The position numbers were made by a program, and so were the translations under genes. Positions 35,120 to 44,031 of a stretch of 64,000 bases of DNA are shown here, one piece after another. Numbering within the stretch: position 1 is the first letter of the stretch; each line of letters opens with the position of its first letter. Source of the stretch: Cytophagales bacterium (GTDB lineage: Bacteria; Bacteroidota; Bacteroidia; Cytophagales; Cyclobacteriaceae); NCBI GenBank assembly GCA_013298505.1, contig JAAFHY010000001.1, positions 62,001-126,000 of the forward strand, in the 5' to 3' direction. Under the pieces are notes generated by a model. The model was not told the origin of the DNA. It did not search any database and saw nothing but the letters and a program-made list of their open reading frames with translations.

Positions 35120-35207
35120 ATTACTTTTTTATTCAATATAGAAAAATGTTGATTGTGTGTATACCAAATTGACGTAGTGCTGCAAATTCTGAGCTAAAAC
35201 TACGTAG

Positions 35208-35227
35208 TGATTTAGTGTCTTCATGGC
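35208..35227. repeat. Dispersed intergenic repeat, copy near 35.2 kb
   Basis: TGATTTAGTGTCTTCATGGC matches 53520-53539 at 18 of 20 positions. It lies in the 259-base gap before the orphan kinase gene, in which I see no gene. Confidence 0.55.
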
Positions 35228-35378
35228 AAAATTCGGATTCCATTAGCCATTAAGTCACTAAGAAAAGCGTGAAAAATGTATACCCTCATAATAGGCGTGA
35301 TAATTCCTTATGCACTCTGTTGATTGAGATGCCACTCGCTAAAAAAGCTATATTTGCCTTGGCCTTAACCTACTACTA

Positions 35379-36704
35379 TTGTCGTTCGCGTCTTTCATAC
35401 GTTTTCCAGAATTTATCTTTTCCAAGGTATTGGCGCGTGTTGAAGATCCGTTAGAAAAGCAACGGGTAATTATTGCCATCAATATGGCGCTCGCTCAGAT
35501 TTCTATTTATTTGGGTCTGTTTATTTACGCGACACTAAAGGGCTACAATTCAGAAACTACCTACTACACCTTGATTTCGGCTGGCATGACCGCGCTCTTG
35601 CTGGTGCTAAGCTATTTCGGATACTATAAATTTGGAATGATTTTCGGGCTACTGCTAACCAGCGTGTGCATCATTTTTATTGTGCAGCGGGTAGGTGCCG
35701 ATTCGGGCACCGATCATTACTATGTGCTGTTGGGCTTTATGCCGTTTGTGTTTTTTGGTTATCGAGATCGACTTATCGCAGTTGGCCTTACCACTTTTTC
35801 GTTTGTTTGCTTCTTAATATCTCGAACGATAAGGCTAAACTTTATACAGCCAATGCAATTATCGACTGAGCAAGAGAATATTTTTATGATTGTGAATAGT
35901 GCTTTTACATTTATACTTTGTCTTTATGGATTATTAAAATTGCTTCAGCTAAGCCACGCTGCCGAAAAAATATTAATCGAAAAACAATTAGTTACAGAAG
36001 CACAGAATGAAGAACTAACCCGTGTAAATTCAGAGCTTGACAAATTTGTTTACTCGGCCTCTCACGATTTAAGTGCGCCATTAAAGTCGATCGATGGATT
36101 GATTCAACTTACTAAAATGGAGAGCCCCCCTGTGGGGATCAATCAGTACCTCGACCTCATGCAAAAAAGCGTTGCCAAGCTAGAAACGTTTATTAAAGAC
36201 ATCATCAATTACTCACGAAACAGCAGACTACCGATAAAACGTGAACAAATTGATGTTTCGGATTTGGTCAAGTCGATATGGGAAGATCACATTTTTTATT
36301 CGAGGCAGCATAGCCGAATTGAATTGAAAATGGAAATAGATTTGACTACGGAAATTTTTTCTGACGAAACACGCTTCCGTATTATTTTTAATAACCTGCT
36401 ATCAAACGCGATTAAATTTCATATAGAGGAAAAGCGGGAGCATCCTTTTGTGAAAGTGGTTGCGAAAGAAATCGAAGATGCTTTTCTATTTGAGGTTTCC
36501 GATAACGGTAGTGGTATAAATCCTACTATAAAAAAAGACATTTTTAAAATGTTTTTCCGCGGCAGCTCAAATGTGCCAGGCTCGGGTTTAGGGCTTTACA
36601 TTTTAAAAGAGTCGGTAGAAAAACTAAAAGGCGAAATAGAAGTTCATAGTGAAGAAGGCAAAGGCTCGACTTTTTCATTTCGAATACCTAAGCATATTGA
36701 TTAA
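35379..36704 (+). CDS. Orphan membrane histidine kinase
   Basis: 441 residues. The listed start is TTG; the conserved-looking PEDPLEKQR-like N-terminus supports a start near here, but an ATG at residue 36 exists. Five to six transmembrane segments span residues about 30-205, then a short coiled coil (EKQLVTEAQNEELTRVNSELDKF). The H-box is VYSASHDLSAPLKS with His229, followed by an HATPase domain (NLLSNAIKFH, SDNGSGINP, GSGLGLYI). There is no periplasmic domain, so the signal is probably membrane-borne or intracellular. No response regulator is adjacent. Confidence 0.87.
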   Translation: MSFASFIRFPEFIFSKVLARVEDPLEKQRVIIAINMALAQISIYLGLFIYATLKGYNSETTYYTLISAGMTALLLVLSYFGYYKFGMIFGLLLTSVCIIFIVQRVGADSGTDHYYVLLGFMPFVFFGYRDRLIAVGLTTFSFVCFLISRTIRLNFIQPMQLSTEQENIFMIVNSAFTFILCLYGLLKLLQLSHAAEKILIEKQLVTEAQNEELTRVNSELDKFVYSASHDLSAPLKSIDGLIQLTKMESPPVGINQYLDLMQKSVAKLETFIKDIINYSRNSRLPIKREQIDVSDLVKSIWEDHIFYSRQHSRIELKMEIDLTTEIFSDETRFRIIFNNLLSNAIKFHIEEKREHPFVKVVAKEIEDAFLFEVSDNGSGINPTIKKDIFKMFFRGSSNVPGSGLGLYILKESVEKLKGEIEVHSEEGKGSTFSFRIPKHID

Positions 36705-36798
36705 TCACAGTTAGTGCAAGTAACCGTGTCTTTGCCTTTCAAAGTAAAAAGCGAATATAGAATAGAGACTGTTCATCGTTATTTAGACTTATACATCG

Positions 36799-38439
36799 TT
36801 ATTTCTGTTCGATCAATTTGATAAGATCGTTTTCCAAAAGGCTATCGCTTGGTCTTTTTGCGTGATGAAGTGTTTCGCCATGTTGTGGCACAATTACAAA
36901 AGATGGCGTTTCGGTAATGCGTAGCGAATCGACTATTTTTGATCGACTACCAATGCGGTAGTTGACGATCCCATCGGTATACAAACTAAATCGCGCTACG
37001 GCTTCTTTCCATTTTTGTTCATCGTCTTCAAGCGAAACAAAAACGAACGTTATTTTATTCCGAAATTTTTTTTGAAGACGTTTGGCCAACTCGATATCAA
37101 CTAAGTACGACTGAAAATTTGTTTTCCAAAAAAAGAGATACAATGGGCGGGTATTTTTACTGTCAGATAAGAGCCAGTTAATCTTACCTTCACCTTCTAC
37201 GCCTCCGTTGCTCGTATTCATTTCAAATTGATGGTATCGCAAAAATTGTTTATTGAGCGATTTACCACCACCTAAATCGCGAATGATTTTGTCTTCGAGC
37301 GGAGTGGTTTTTAAAATCGTATTACTTGTCCAGAAAACAGAGTCGTAAGGAATCTTCAACAAATCTTCCCGGGTTGGCATCTTGGCTGTAAACTTTTCAC
37401 TTGCATCGGTTTTAACCTCTACCGACATCAATTCAATATGAAAATTATGAAAGTGATTATCGGTTGTACGGCTTTCGCCTGTGCGGACGAAGTGATAGGG
37501 ATAATAACGGTCGGCATATTTTCGATAGTAGCTGCTAGTGCGAATGGTGCTGCCTCCATACGATTTTACTTCTTCAGTTTTTAAAAACGCAAAACTTTCG
37601 GTGGTGATGAACAGCGTGCCCGAAACAGAGGCCAGTTGAAGATACGCACCCGATGTAGTAAGAACAGAATCTTTTTTATAGGTATAGTCTATCTCGTAAA
37701 CTTCCAGGTCGTCATAGTAAGTAATGCCTTTGCACACAAACTGATAGCTATCGAAATCGGTACGCAAATTACTTAGCTCGGTATAAAAAGAGACATGGTT
37801 CGATTTCTTTTCGGTTTGATAGCCCACTAAATCGGCCTGCAAAATGTTTCCAATCGAAATCGGTTCGTGACCTTGCGCCATTTCTGTTTTATCTAAACTT
37901 CTTCTTAGTTGCGTAACGCGAATGGCTTCTTGCTCGCCCGCAACTTTTTGAACAGATCGGTAGCCTTGATTTTTCCAAACATCCACCGAAGCTTCAATTA
38001 ACCGGCCATAGGCCTTATCGTCTTTGCAATAATGACGGTAAAAGAATTTTTGTAAAAACGGATTTGTACTGTAGTTTTTATCGATGTTGGCAAATGCTTT
38101 TTTTAAAACCCTTCGTGCATTGATTGCCTTGCTTAAAACAACAATGGCGGTGAGTTGTGTGACCATCGGTTTTAATTCTATCAAGGCCATTTCAGAAATG
38201 GAATTTATCAACATCGATTCGTAGCCGATGCAAGTTATCTTAAGCGAAAAAGGCTCGCTGATGGAAATGGAAAATTGACCGTTGAGGTTTGAACTCGTGC
38301 CTTTTGAAGAACCCACAACACCAATGGAAGCAAAAGGTACTGGTTGTTCAGTTTCTTTGTCTATAATGGTACCCTCTACCAGTTGTTGGCCTAGCGAGCT
38401 TATGCTAATGAAACAAAACAAAACAAAACAGCGAAGCAT
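36799..38439 (-). CDS. CarboxypepD_reg-like protein with C-terminal thioredoxin-like domain
   Basis: 546 residues with a signal peptide (VLFCFISISSLGQQ). The N-terminal 75 residues are a carboxypeptidase-regulatory-like beta domain (VEGTIIDKETEQPVPFASIGV), followed by a large beta-rich middle region seen after such domains in Bacteroidota. The last 120 residues (RPLYLFFWKTNFQSYLVDIELAKRL ... ITETPSFVIVPQHG) have the order of a TlpA/thioredoxin fold including the cis-Pro segment TPSF, but the CxxC site is replaced by KTNF. So it cannot be a normal disulphide exchanger. The function is unknown. It is convergent with the kinase gene. Confidence 0.75.
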   Translation of the reverse strand: MLRCFVLFCFISISSLGQQLVEGTIIDKETEQPVPFASIGVVGSSKGTSSNLNGQFSISISEPFSLKITCIGYESMLINSISEMALIELKPMVTQLTAIVVLSKAINARRVLKKAFANIDKNYSTNPFLQKFFYRHYCKDDKAYGRLIEASVDVWKNQGYRSVQKVAGEQEAIRVTQLRRSLDKTEMAQGHEPISIGNILQADLVGYQTEKKSNHVSFYTELSNLRTDFDSYQFVCKGITYYDDLEVYEIDYTYKKDSVLTTSGAYLQLASVSGTLFITTESFAFLKTEEVKSYGGSTIRTSSYYRKYADRYYPYHFVRTGESRTTDNHFHNFHIELMSVEVKTDASEKFTAKMPTREDLLKIPYDSVFWTSNTILKTTPLEDKIIRDLGGGKSLNKQFLRYHQFEMNTSNGGVEGEGKINWLLSDSKNTRPLYLFFWKTNFQSYLVDIELAKRLQKKFRNKITFVFVSLEDDEQKWKEAVARFSLYTDGIVNYRIGSRSKIVDSLRITETPSFVIVPQHGETLHHAKRPSDSLLENDLIKLIEQK

Positions 38440-38582
38440 AAGGCAGATCCAACAAGGTTAGGTAATGATCTGCAAGTTGTAAAATGTTGAGAATTTTTCA
38501 ATGAAATAGAGAAAGCATTTAGTCTACGAGGAGCACAAAAAAATACACCCGAAGAAAATAACTTCGGATGTACATTACAAAA

Positions 38583-39842
38583 TCAATTAAAATCAATGGT
38601 CTTTACATCTTCCCACGGTACGTAGCTAGCCTCCTCTTTTTTACCGGCAAAAATCAACACACCTTGATTTCGGTCGTTTACATCTTGCGCATCTTCCAAC
38701 CGAATTTTCTTTCCAGATTTCAATTCGATATTGCAGCGGTAATCATTGATAGGTTCAATCATTTTAATATCGCGGAAAGATGTGGTTAGTTCGAACTCAC
38801 CTTGCTTTCCCTGTAGCAATTCATAATTACTTTCTTCATCCAGATCAAAAATAATTTTGCCCGATAATGTCCTTCCATCTTTCGTTACAACGATACCATC
38901 TAGCGATTTCTGATTGGCAAATTGATCATAGCTAGCCAAAGAGCCGGCAGGTTCAGAAAATGTTACCTTATCGAATTCACGCCAAGGCACGTCAATCGCT
39001 ATCATTTCCTTGCTCATGATGATAATCCCACGATTTCCACTATCCACATCGTTGCTCCCATCCATCACTAGCTCTCTGCCAGACTTCATTTTTACTAAGC
39101 TTCGCCCACCGCGTCTTTCTATTGACGTGATCTTCGAAAATTCAAGAGAGATGTTTCCATCCTCTGCATCGCCATCCAGCTTATCTGTGCTCAGCCGCTC
39201 GTCATGATCCCACTGAATGTAGCCCGTAAATTTTTCGCCAAATGCTTCTACTGTGCCGTACAGCGGTTTGCCAAAACGGTTTGCCAAAGACTTGGGCGTT
39301 TTTAAGAATTCGATTTTGCGAATCCTTCCCCAACTCATTTCTAACTCGCCCATTTCAGGATCCATAATACGGATTTCCTCACCCACATCATTATATCCTT
39401 CGCCTTTGAGCGAAATCTTATCACCGTTTTGCATTTCTAAATCGACATACTTGCGGCCGGACGGGACGATTGTTTTGATCTCACCAAACTGACAGGCGAA
39501 CTGATGTTCATAATCATTATCATAATCGTTTCGTCTATCGCCCCAGTTGCCAAACCACCGATACCAATTTCCATTGTTCCAATTACTCCAGGTATTCTGT
39601 CGATCGTCCAACCGGTCACGATCCTTTGACGACAAGTATCGTAAGTTTTGATTTCGCTCTTTACCGGCATTGAAGATGTCGGCCCAATAGACCTCTTCTT
39701 TTCCCCAGCGTATGGGGCCTTCATACACCTTGTCATCAATGGTGTAAACCTTTCCGTAGATGAATCCTTCGTCTTGTGCGTTGGCATTGAAAAAAGCCAA
39801 AGCAACGAATACGAACGCAAGTGATTTTGTAATGGTTTGCAT
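38583..39842 (-). CDS. Exported three-repeat acidic protein, paralogue B of the two-component locus
   Basis: 419 residues from the ATG at 39842; the track's earlier start puts 37 residues ahead of a clean signal peptide (MQTITKSLAFVFVALAFFNANAQ). The mature protein has three copies of a beta-rich repeat. Each opens with a strand pair of the kind YGTVEAFGEKFTGYIQWDHDE, contains an acidic loop (LDGDAEDG in repeat 2), then D-x3-DV-x-(S)GNRG and closes with W-x3-x-K-I-x-F (SWGRIRKIEF, PWREFDKVTF, PWEDVKTIDF). Repeat 1 carries a Trp/Asn-rich insert (WSNWNNGNWYRWFG). It is about 120 bases downstream of the response regulator on the same strand and is paralogous to the gene at 41767-43005. No known family recognised. 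Confidence 0.85.
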   Translation of the reverse strand: MQTITKSLAFVFVALAFFNANAQDEGFIYGKVYTIDDKVYEGPIRWGKEEVYWADIFNAGKERNQNLRYLSSKDRDRLDDRQNTWSNWNNGNWYRWFGNWGDRRNDYDNDYEHQFACQFGEIKTIVPSGRKYVDLEMQNGDKISLKGEGYNDVGEEIRIMDPEMGELEMSWGRIRKIEFLKTPKSLANRFGKPLYGTVEAFGEKFTGYIQWDHDERLSTDKLDGDAEDGNISLEFSKITSIERRGGRSLVKMKSGRELVMDGSNDVDSGNRGIIIMSKEMIAIDVPWREFDKVTFSEPAGSLASYDQFANQKSLDGIVVTKDGRTLSGKIIFDLDEESNYELLQGKQGEFELTTSFRDIKMIEPINDYRCNIELKSGKKIRLEDAQDVNDRNQGVLIFAGKKEEASYVPWEDVKTIDFN

Positions 39843-39962
39843 AGCGAGTATTTTTTCTTGAATTATACTGCTAATGTCAGGCAAGGTTATAGCGTAAAGA
39901 AGCAGAAGCGGCCGAAGCGTATAGGGAGCTGACTGAATCGGGATAAAAGCCAACTCAAATTT

Positions 39963-40721
39963 TTACTGGTCAATCCAACTTTTAAACTCCGGGGTGCGCT
40001 CGGAGCTGATAATTACTTCTTCCGTGGCGGGTGGTGTGAGATTGAGCTTGATGCGCCCTTTGAAATAGGGATGAATTTCTGCAATACTTTGAAAGGTAAC
40101 AATGAATTGCCGGTTAGCGCGAAAGAATGACTGCGGGTCAAGCACGTCCACGAGTTCGTCCAGTGGCTGATCGAGGGGGTAACGCTTTTGATCGGTAGTA
40201 ACAGCAAAAGAGAGTTTATTCTCGCTGAAAAAATAGGCGATTTTCTCTACAGGAACAGTCACTATTTTTTGACCTAACCGAACCATGAATCTTGATTTGT
40301 ATGTTTTCTTTGACGCCTGCAGCAGCTTGGTCAATTCGATATAGTCAATACCAGAAATTGTGGATGAAGTGCGGGTCTTTACCTTCATCAAGGCTGTCGA
40401 CAGTTTTTCAGATTGAACAGGCTTCAATAAATAATCAATACTATTTACCTCGAAGGCTTTGATGGCGTATTGATCATAGGCCGTGGTGAAAATGATTGGG
40501 GCTTCCGTTTTTACTTGCTGAAAAATTTCAAAACAAAGGCCATCCAACAAACGAATGTCAGAAAGGATTAAATCAGGATGGGGATTTGTTTTTAGCCATT
40601 CAATGGCGGCTTGTACCGATTTGAGATGCATGACAATCTCTATGGTGGGGCCGATACCAGCTAGAAGATTTTGCAATCTTTCAGCGGCTAATGTTTCGTC
40701 TTCAATGAGTAGTACTTTCAT
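39963..40721 (-). CDS. LytTR-type response regulator
   Basis: 252 residues from the ATG at 40721 (MKVLLIEDE); the track's start adds 20 residues that read into the kinase gene. The receiver domain has the acidic pair E7-D8, phosphoacceptor Asp55 in LILSDIRLLDG, and Lys in YLLKPV. The C-terminal LytTR DNA-binding domain is shown by KIAYFFSENKLSFAVTTDQKRYPLDQPLDEL and FFRANRQFIV. It starts 22 bases after the kinase stop codon, so kinase and regulator are translated from one transcript. Its targets are unknown; the paralogous secreted proteins on either side are the first candidates. Confidence 0.92.
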   Translation of the reverse strand: MKVLLIEDETLAAERLQNLLAGIGPTIEIVMHLKSVQAAIEWLKTNPHPDLILSDIRLLDGLCFEIFQQVKTEAPIIFTTAYDQYAIKAFEVNSIDYLLKPVQSEKLSTALMKVKTRTSSTISGIDYIELTKLLQASKKTYKSRFMVRLGQKIVTVPVEKIAYFFSENKLSFAVTTDQKRYPLDQPLDELVDVLDPQSFFRANRQFIVTFQSIAEIHPYFKGRIKLNLTPPATEEVIISSERTPEFKSWIDQ

Positions 40722-40743
40722 TTTTAAGAAAAATTTGCAGATA

Positions 40744-41751
40744 CTAATCTCCCATTTCCAATAGCGGAATGCGCACTTCAAAGTGATCTTCTGTTTGGAT
40801 GATTTCCACTTTCAAATCGGTAAAGTGCGCATAGCGTTGCTCAATGTTTTTGAGGCCGCTTCCGTTGCGTTCGTCCACAGTCGGCTTGGCAAACAAACTG
40901 TTGCGAACGATCAGATGACTGGAATTTTCCAGAACCTGAATGTGGAGCGGACGCGCTTCGGTGATGAGATTGTGTTTAATGGCATTTTCAACAAGCATTT
41001 GGAGCGTAAGCGGGGGAATCATTTTTCCCTTGCTGTTGCTGGTTAAAGTTACTTCAAAACGGATGTGATCTTCAAAGCGTATGTGGATTAAGTACATATA
41101 GCTTTGTATAAACTCCAATTCTTCGTAAAGCGGAATGAGATCATCGGATTTTGTATTGAGTAGGGCGCGGTATACTTCGGCAAACTTTTCAATAAATTTT
41201 TTTGAAGTGGACGTATCTTTGTCAATCAGCGAAGAAAGAATATTCAGGTTGTTGAAAAGGAAGTGCGGGTCGAGATGATTTTTTAATGAGTCAAGTTGCG
41301 AGCGCATCGATTCCTTTTGACTTTTGGCCACTTCCAATTCTGACTTGCGCCAATGCCGCAGAAAGTGAAGGCTGAAATACAGCGAAAATGCCGGAATAAA
41401 AATAGCAGCTCCCCACACGTTCATCACCGTAAATTGCTCGCGTGTAGGCGGATCGTCTGTTAAAAAAACTTTAATGGCGTAGTAAATGCCGTTTACCAAC
41501 AGCAGTAAATAAGAGAGGCCTAACGCCAACTGAATGAAGAAACGCCAATTTCCATATTTGTTCCAAGGCAGAATTTTATCGAGGCGCAAGGTTAACTGAC
41601 GATTGCCGAACCAGAGCAGCAAAGCAATAACAATCAGCCAGCCGGCAGTGAAATAAAAAATGGGCCCCGGTTCAATGAAATACAATAGTGCAGCAATCAA
41701 CACTAAAATGATACCGATTGCCAGCCCTATGCGTAGCGAGTTTTTTTTCAC
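40744..41751 (-). CDS. LytS-type sensor histidine kinase
   Basis: 335 residues from the GTG at 41751; the TTG at 41766, directly abutting the upstream stop codon, is the alternative. Four transmembrane helices fill residues about 5-135 with only short loops, so any signal must come through the membrane or from a partner. The His_kinase domain has the phosphoacceptor in NHLDPHFLFNNLNIL (His near 163), with HATPase motifs MLVENAIKHN and GSGLKNIEQRY. It is placed 15 bases after the three-repeat paralogue A and before the LytTR regulator. The absence of a sensory domain next to exported repeat proteins suggests that one of them may be the sensor. Confidence 0.92.
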   Translation of the reverse strand: MKKNSLRIGLAIGIILVLIAALLYFIEPGPIFYFTAGWLIVIALLLWFGNRQLTLRLDKILPWNKYGNWRFFIQLALGLSYLLLLVNGIYYAIKVFLTDDPPTREQFTVMNVWGAAIFIPAFSLYFSLHFLRHWRKSELEVAKSQKESMRSQLDSLKNHLDPHFLFNNLNILSSLIDKDTSTSKKFIEKFAEVYRALLNTKSDDLIPLYEELEFIQSYMYLIHIRFEDHIRFEVTLTSNSKGKMIPPLTLQMLVENAIKHNLITEARPLHIQVLENSSHLIVRNSLFAKPTVDERNGSGLKNIEQRYAHFTDLKVEIIQTEDHFEVRIPLLEMGD

Positions 41752-41766
41752 AATGAGTCCGAACAA

Positions 41767-43005
41767 TTACTTGAAGATAATCTCATTAATTTTCTTCCAA
41801 GCAATGTGCACAGGATCTTTTTTACCTTGGCGGAATAGTAATACGCCACTGTTTCCATCGGAAACATCGCGCATGCCACCCAATAGTAATCGTTGGCCGG
41901 ATTTTAACTCAATTTCCGAGTAATCGAAATTCTTTGGAGTGATGCGGGCAATCAACCGAATAGGAATCTGGTATTCAATGTCGTTTTCTTTTCCTTCAAT
42001 CATTTCAAAATCCAGCGCTTCATCCACATCGTAGATAATTCTACCCGACAACTCATCACCATCCACCAAAGAGACGGTCGCTTCCATGGGTTTTGGCGCT
42101 GTAAAACTGTTATAGGATTGTCCGGTACCCGGTGCAGGCGAAAAGGAAATCTTCCGAAACGCCTTCCACGAAAATTTAATAACACCAAATTCCGGATTAA
42201 CTACCCAAACGCCCCGGTTGCCACTGTCTACATCATTGGAATCATCCAGATACTGTGTGCGTCCGGATCGTAAAGTTACATCACAGCCATCGTCTCGCTT
42301 TTCGATCATTGTTATTTCCGAGAATTTAATTGAGACATCTCCATCTCGCGTATCTCCATCCAGTTTGTCTGATGAAAGCCGCTCGTCATTATCCCAAACA
42401 ATATAGCCGGTGTAGCTTTCTCTGCGGCCGCCTTGCACCGTGCCATACAGGGGTTGGCCAAACACTTGATCCAATTTGGTTGGCGTGTTTTGAAATTCAA
42501 TGCGCTGAATGCGATCCCAATTGATATTGATAGTGCCCAGCTCTTCATCGAGAATCTGTACTTTGCTTCCCAGGTCATTATAGCCCTCACCGTCAACACG
42601 AAGCTCGCCTCCATTTTTTAATTTCAAGGTTACATCATCTTCATCGCGGACTATGATTTCTTTTAAGTTTCCAAACTGGCAGGTAAACTGGTGTACGGTT
42701 CCTTTGTTTTCCCAAATGCTTTCAAACGACCAATCGTAGTTTGACCACCAGTCTTTATCTTCTTTTTGTTTGGGTACTAACTTAGCATAATCGTTATTGC
42801 GTTTGGCGGCATTGAAGATATCTGTCCAGAAAACTTCTTCAGCCCCCCAGCGGATCGGACCTACATAAGTGGCGCGGTCGGTGTACACCTTTGCATACAT
42901 GTAGCCCTCATGCGACTGCGCTGGCGCAACGGTAGCCAATGCCAGAAAAGCAACGATCAATCCGATCACTACTACTACCGTTTTAAAAATACTTTTGGAT
43001 TCCAT
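41767..43005 (-). CDS. Exported three-repeat acidic protein, paralogue A of the two-component locus
   Basis: 412 residues from the ATG at 43005; the track's start adds nine residues. Signal peptide or N-terminal anchor MESKSIFKTVVVVIGLIVAFLALATVAPAQ. The same three beta repeats as in paralogue B are present: YAKVYTDRATYVGPIRWGAEE...INWDRIQRIEF, YGTVQGGRRESYTGYIVWDNDE...SWKAFRKISF, and VSLVDGDELSGRIIYDVDE...AWKKINEIIF. Repeat 2 is the best conserved between the paralogues, sharing LDGD, the DVDSGNRG turn and the closing Trp. It is the first gene of the operon and ends 15 bases before the kinase start. A ligand-binding or envelope-sensing role is inferred, not shown. Confidence 0.85.
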   Translation of the reverse strand: MESKSIFKTVVVVIGLIVAFLALATVAPAQSHEGYMYAKVYTDRATYVGPIRWGAEEVFWTDIFNAAKRNNDYAKLVPKQKEDKDWWSNYDWSFESIWENKGTVHQFTCQFGNLKEIIVRDEDDVTLKLKNGGELRVDGEGYNDLGSKVQILDEELGTININWDRIQRIEFQNTPTKLDQVFGQPLYGTVQGGRRESYTGYIVWDNDERLSSDKLDGDTRDGDVSIKFSEITMIEKRDDGCDVTLRSGRTQYLDDSNDVDSGNRGVWVVNPEFGVIKFSWKAFRKISFSPAPGTGQSYNSFTAPKPMEATVSLVDGDELSGRIIYDVDEALDFEMIEGKENDIEYQIPIRLIARITPKNFDYSEIELKSGQRLLLGGMRDVSDGNSGVLLFRQGKKDPVHIAWKKINEIIFK

Positions 43006-43112
43006 GCCACCGTATACGAGTTCGAGTACCAAAGTTGATAAAGATTGAGGCTATGGCCAAAGATACATGAACTGAATCGGGCGATTAGTGCGCTGAATCG
43101 GGCGGGAAGTAG

Positions 43113-43994
43113 TTATTCCACCTTTCTCCACAGAGGCCGCGTCAGGCAGGTGGGACCACCGCCTCCTTTGTAACTGATTTCGATGCCATCGTATTCAAGC
43201 ACTATGCAGCCGGCCTCTTGCAATCTCTCTTTGGTAACGTTGTTACCCTTCACGATCATGCAAGTGCGTGGTGCAATGGCCAACACGTTGCAGCCCATGG
43301 ATTCAAACTCGGCATCGGGCACTTCAATTAACTGATAGCCGCGTTGAATCAACTCTTCCCGAAACACAATCGGCATGAGAGGAGAGTAAACTACCGCTAG
43401 ATTTTTATCTACCGGACTGAAGATGGACATGAGGTGAAAAACATCGGATGCACCTTTGTAGTGTGGCAGTTGAACTTCTACCACTTCTACTCCGCAAGGC
43501 GAGAGTAAGGCTCGCATTTGGCGAATGCCCTCTGCATTGGTGCGATACGTTCTCCCGATGGCCAAGGTATTTTGGTCTAACCATGCCACATCGCCACCCT
43601 CTACCGTGCCGGGCGACTCTATTTTTCCCAGAATAGCGATACCGGTTTTTTCGTAGACTTTTAATGCGGCCGATGGTTCGTTCATACGGCCGGCTTTTCC
43701 CATCCGGCAAATGATGATTCCCTTGTCGGTAGCAATACTCGCATCGCGACAATACATGCTGTCCATCGTTACTGAAGCATCCGCTTCAAAATGATGAATC
43801 TGAGCATTGGTAGTGCGCAACAACTTTTCGAAATGATGGTATTCATTTTGCGCCTGCTGAAAATCAGGTTCGCTTACGAAGTTGAGCTCTTGCCATTGCT
43901 GGCGAATGGTGGAGGCATCGACAAAAGCATCGGCTGCTTTTTTGATAAACACACTTTGCAGTGTGCCGTATTCGGATTGACAGGTGAGGTTCAT
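43113..43994 (-). CDS. Arginine deiminase/DDAH-superfamily amidinohydrolase
   Basis: 293 residues from the ATG at 43994 (MNLTCQSEYGTLQSV); the upstream TTG is not convincing. The pentein fold of guanidine-modifying enzymes is shown by MDSMYCRDASI, GTVEGGDVAWLD (Glu about 132), the catalytic His in DVFHLMSIFS (about 187) and the nucleophile Cys283 in GGGGPTCLTRPL. This fits dimethylarginine dimethylaminohydrolase-like enzymes, or arginine deiminase relatives. With the APC transporter two genes upstream, uptake and deimination of arginine or a methylated form is a reasonable guess. Exact substrate unknown. Confidence 0.87.
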   Translation of the reverse strand: MNLTCQSEYGTLQSVFIKKAADAFVDASTIRQQWQELNFVSEPDFQQAQNEYHHFEKLLRTTNAQIHHFEADASVTMDSMYCRDASIATDKGIIICRMGKAGRMNEPSAALKVYEKTGIAILGKIESPGTVEGGDVAWLDQNTLAIGRTYRTNAEGIRQMRALLSPCGVEVVEVQLPHYKGASDVFHLMSIFSPVDKNLAVVYSPLMPIVFREELIQRGYQLIEVPDAEFESMGCNVLAIAPRTCMIVKGNNVTKERLQEAGCIVLEYDGIEISYKGGGGPTCLTRPLWRKVE

Positions 43995-44031
43995 GTGTTG
44001 AGTTTTGATTCCAAATCGTGGCAAGAGATCG

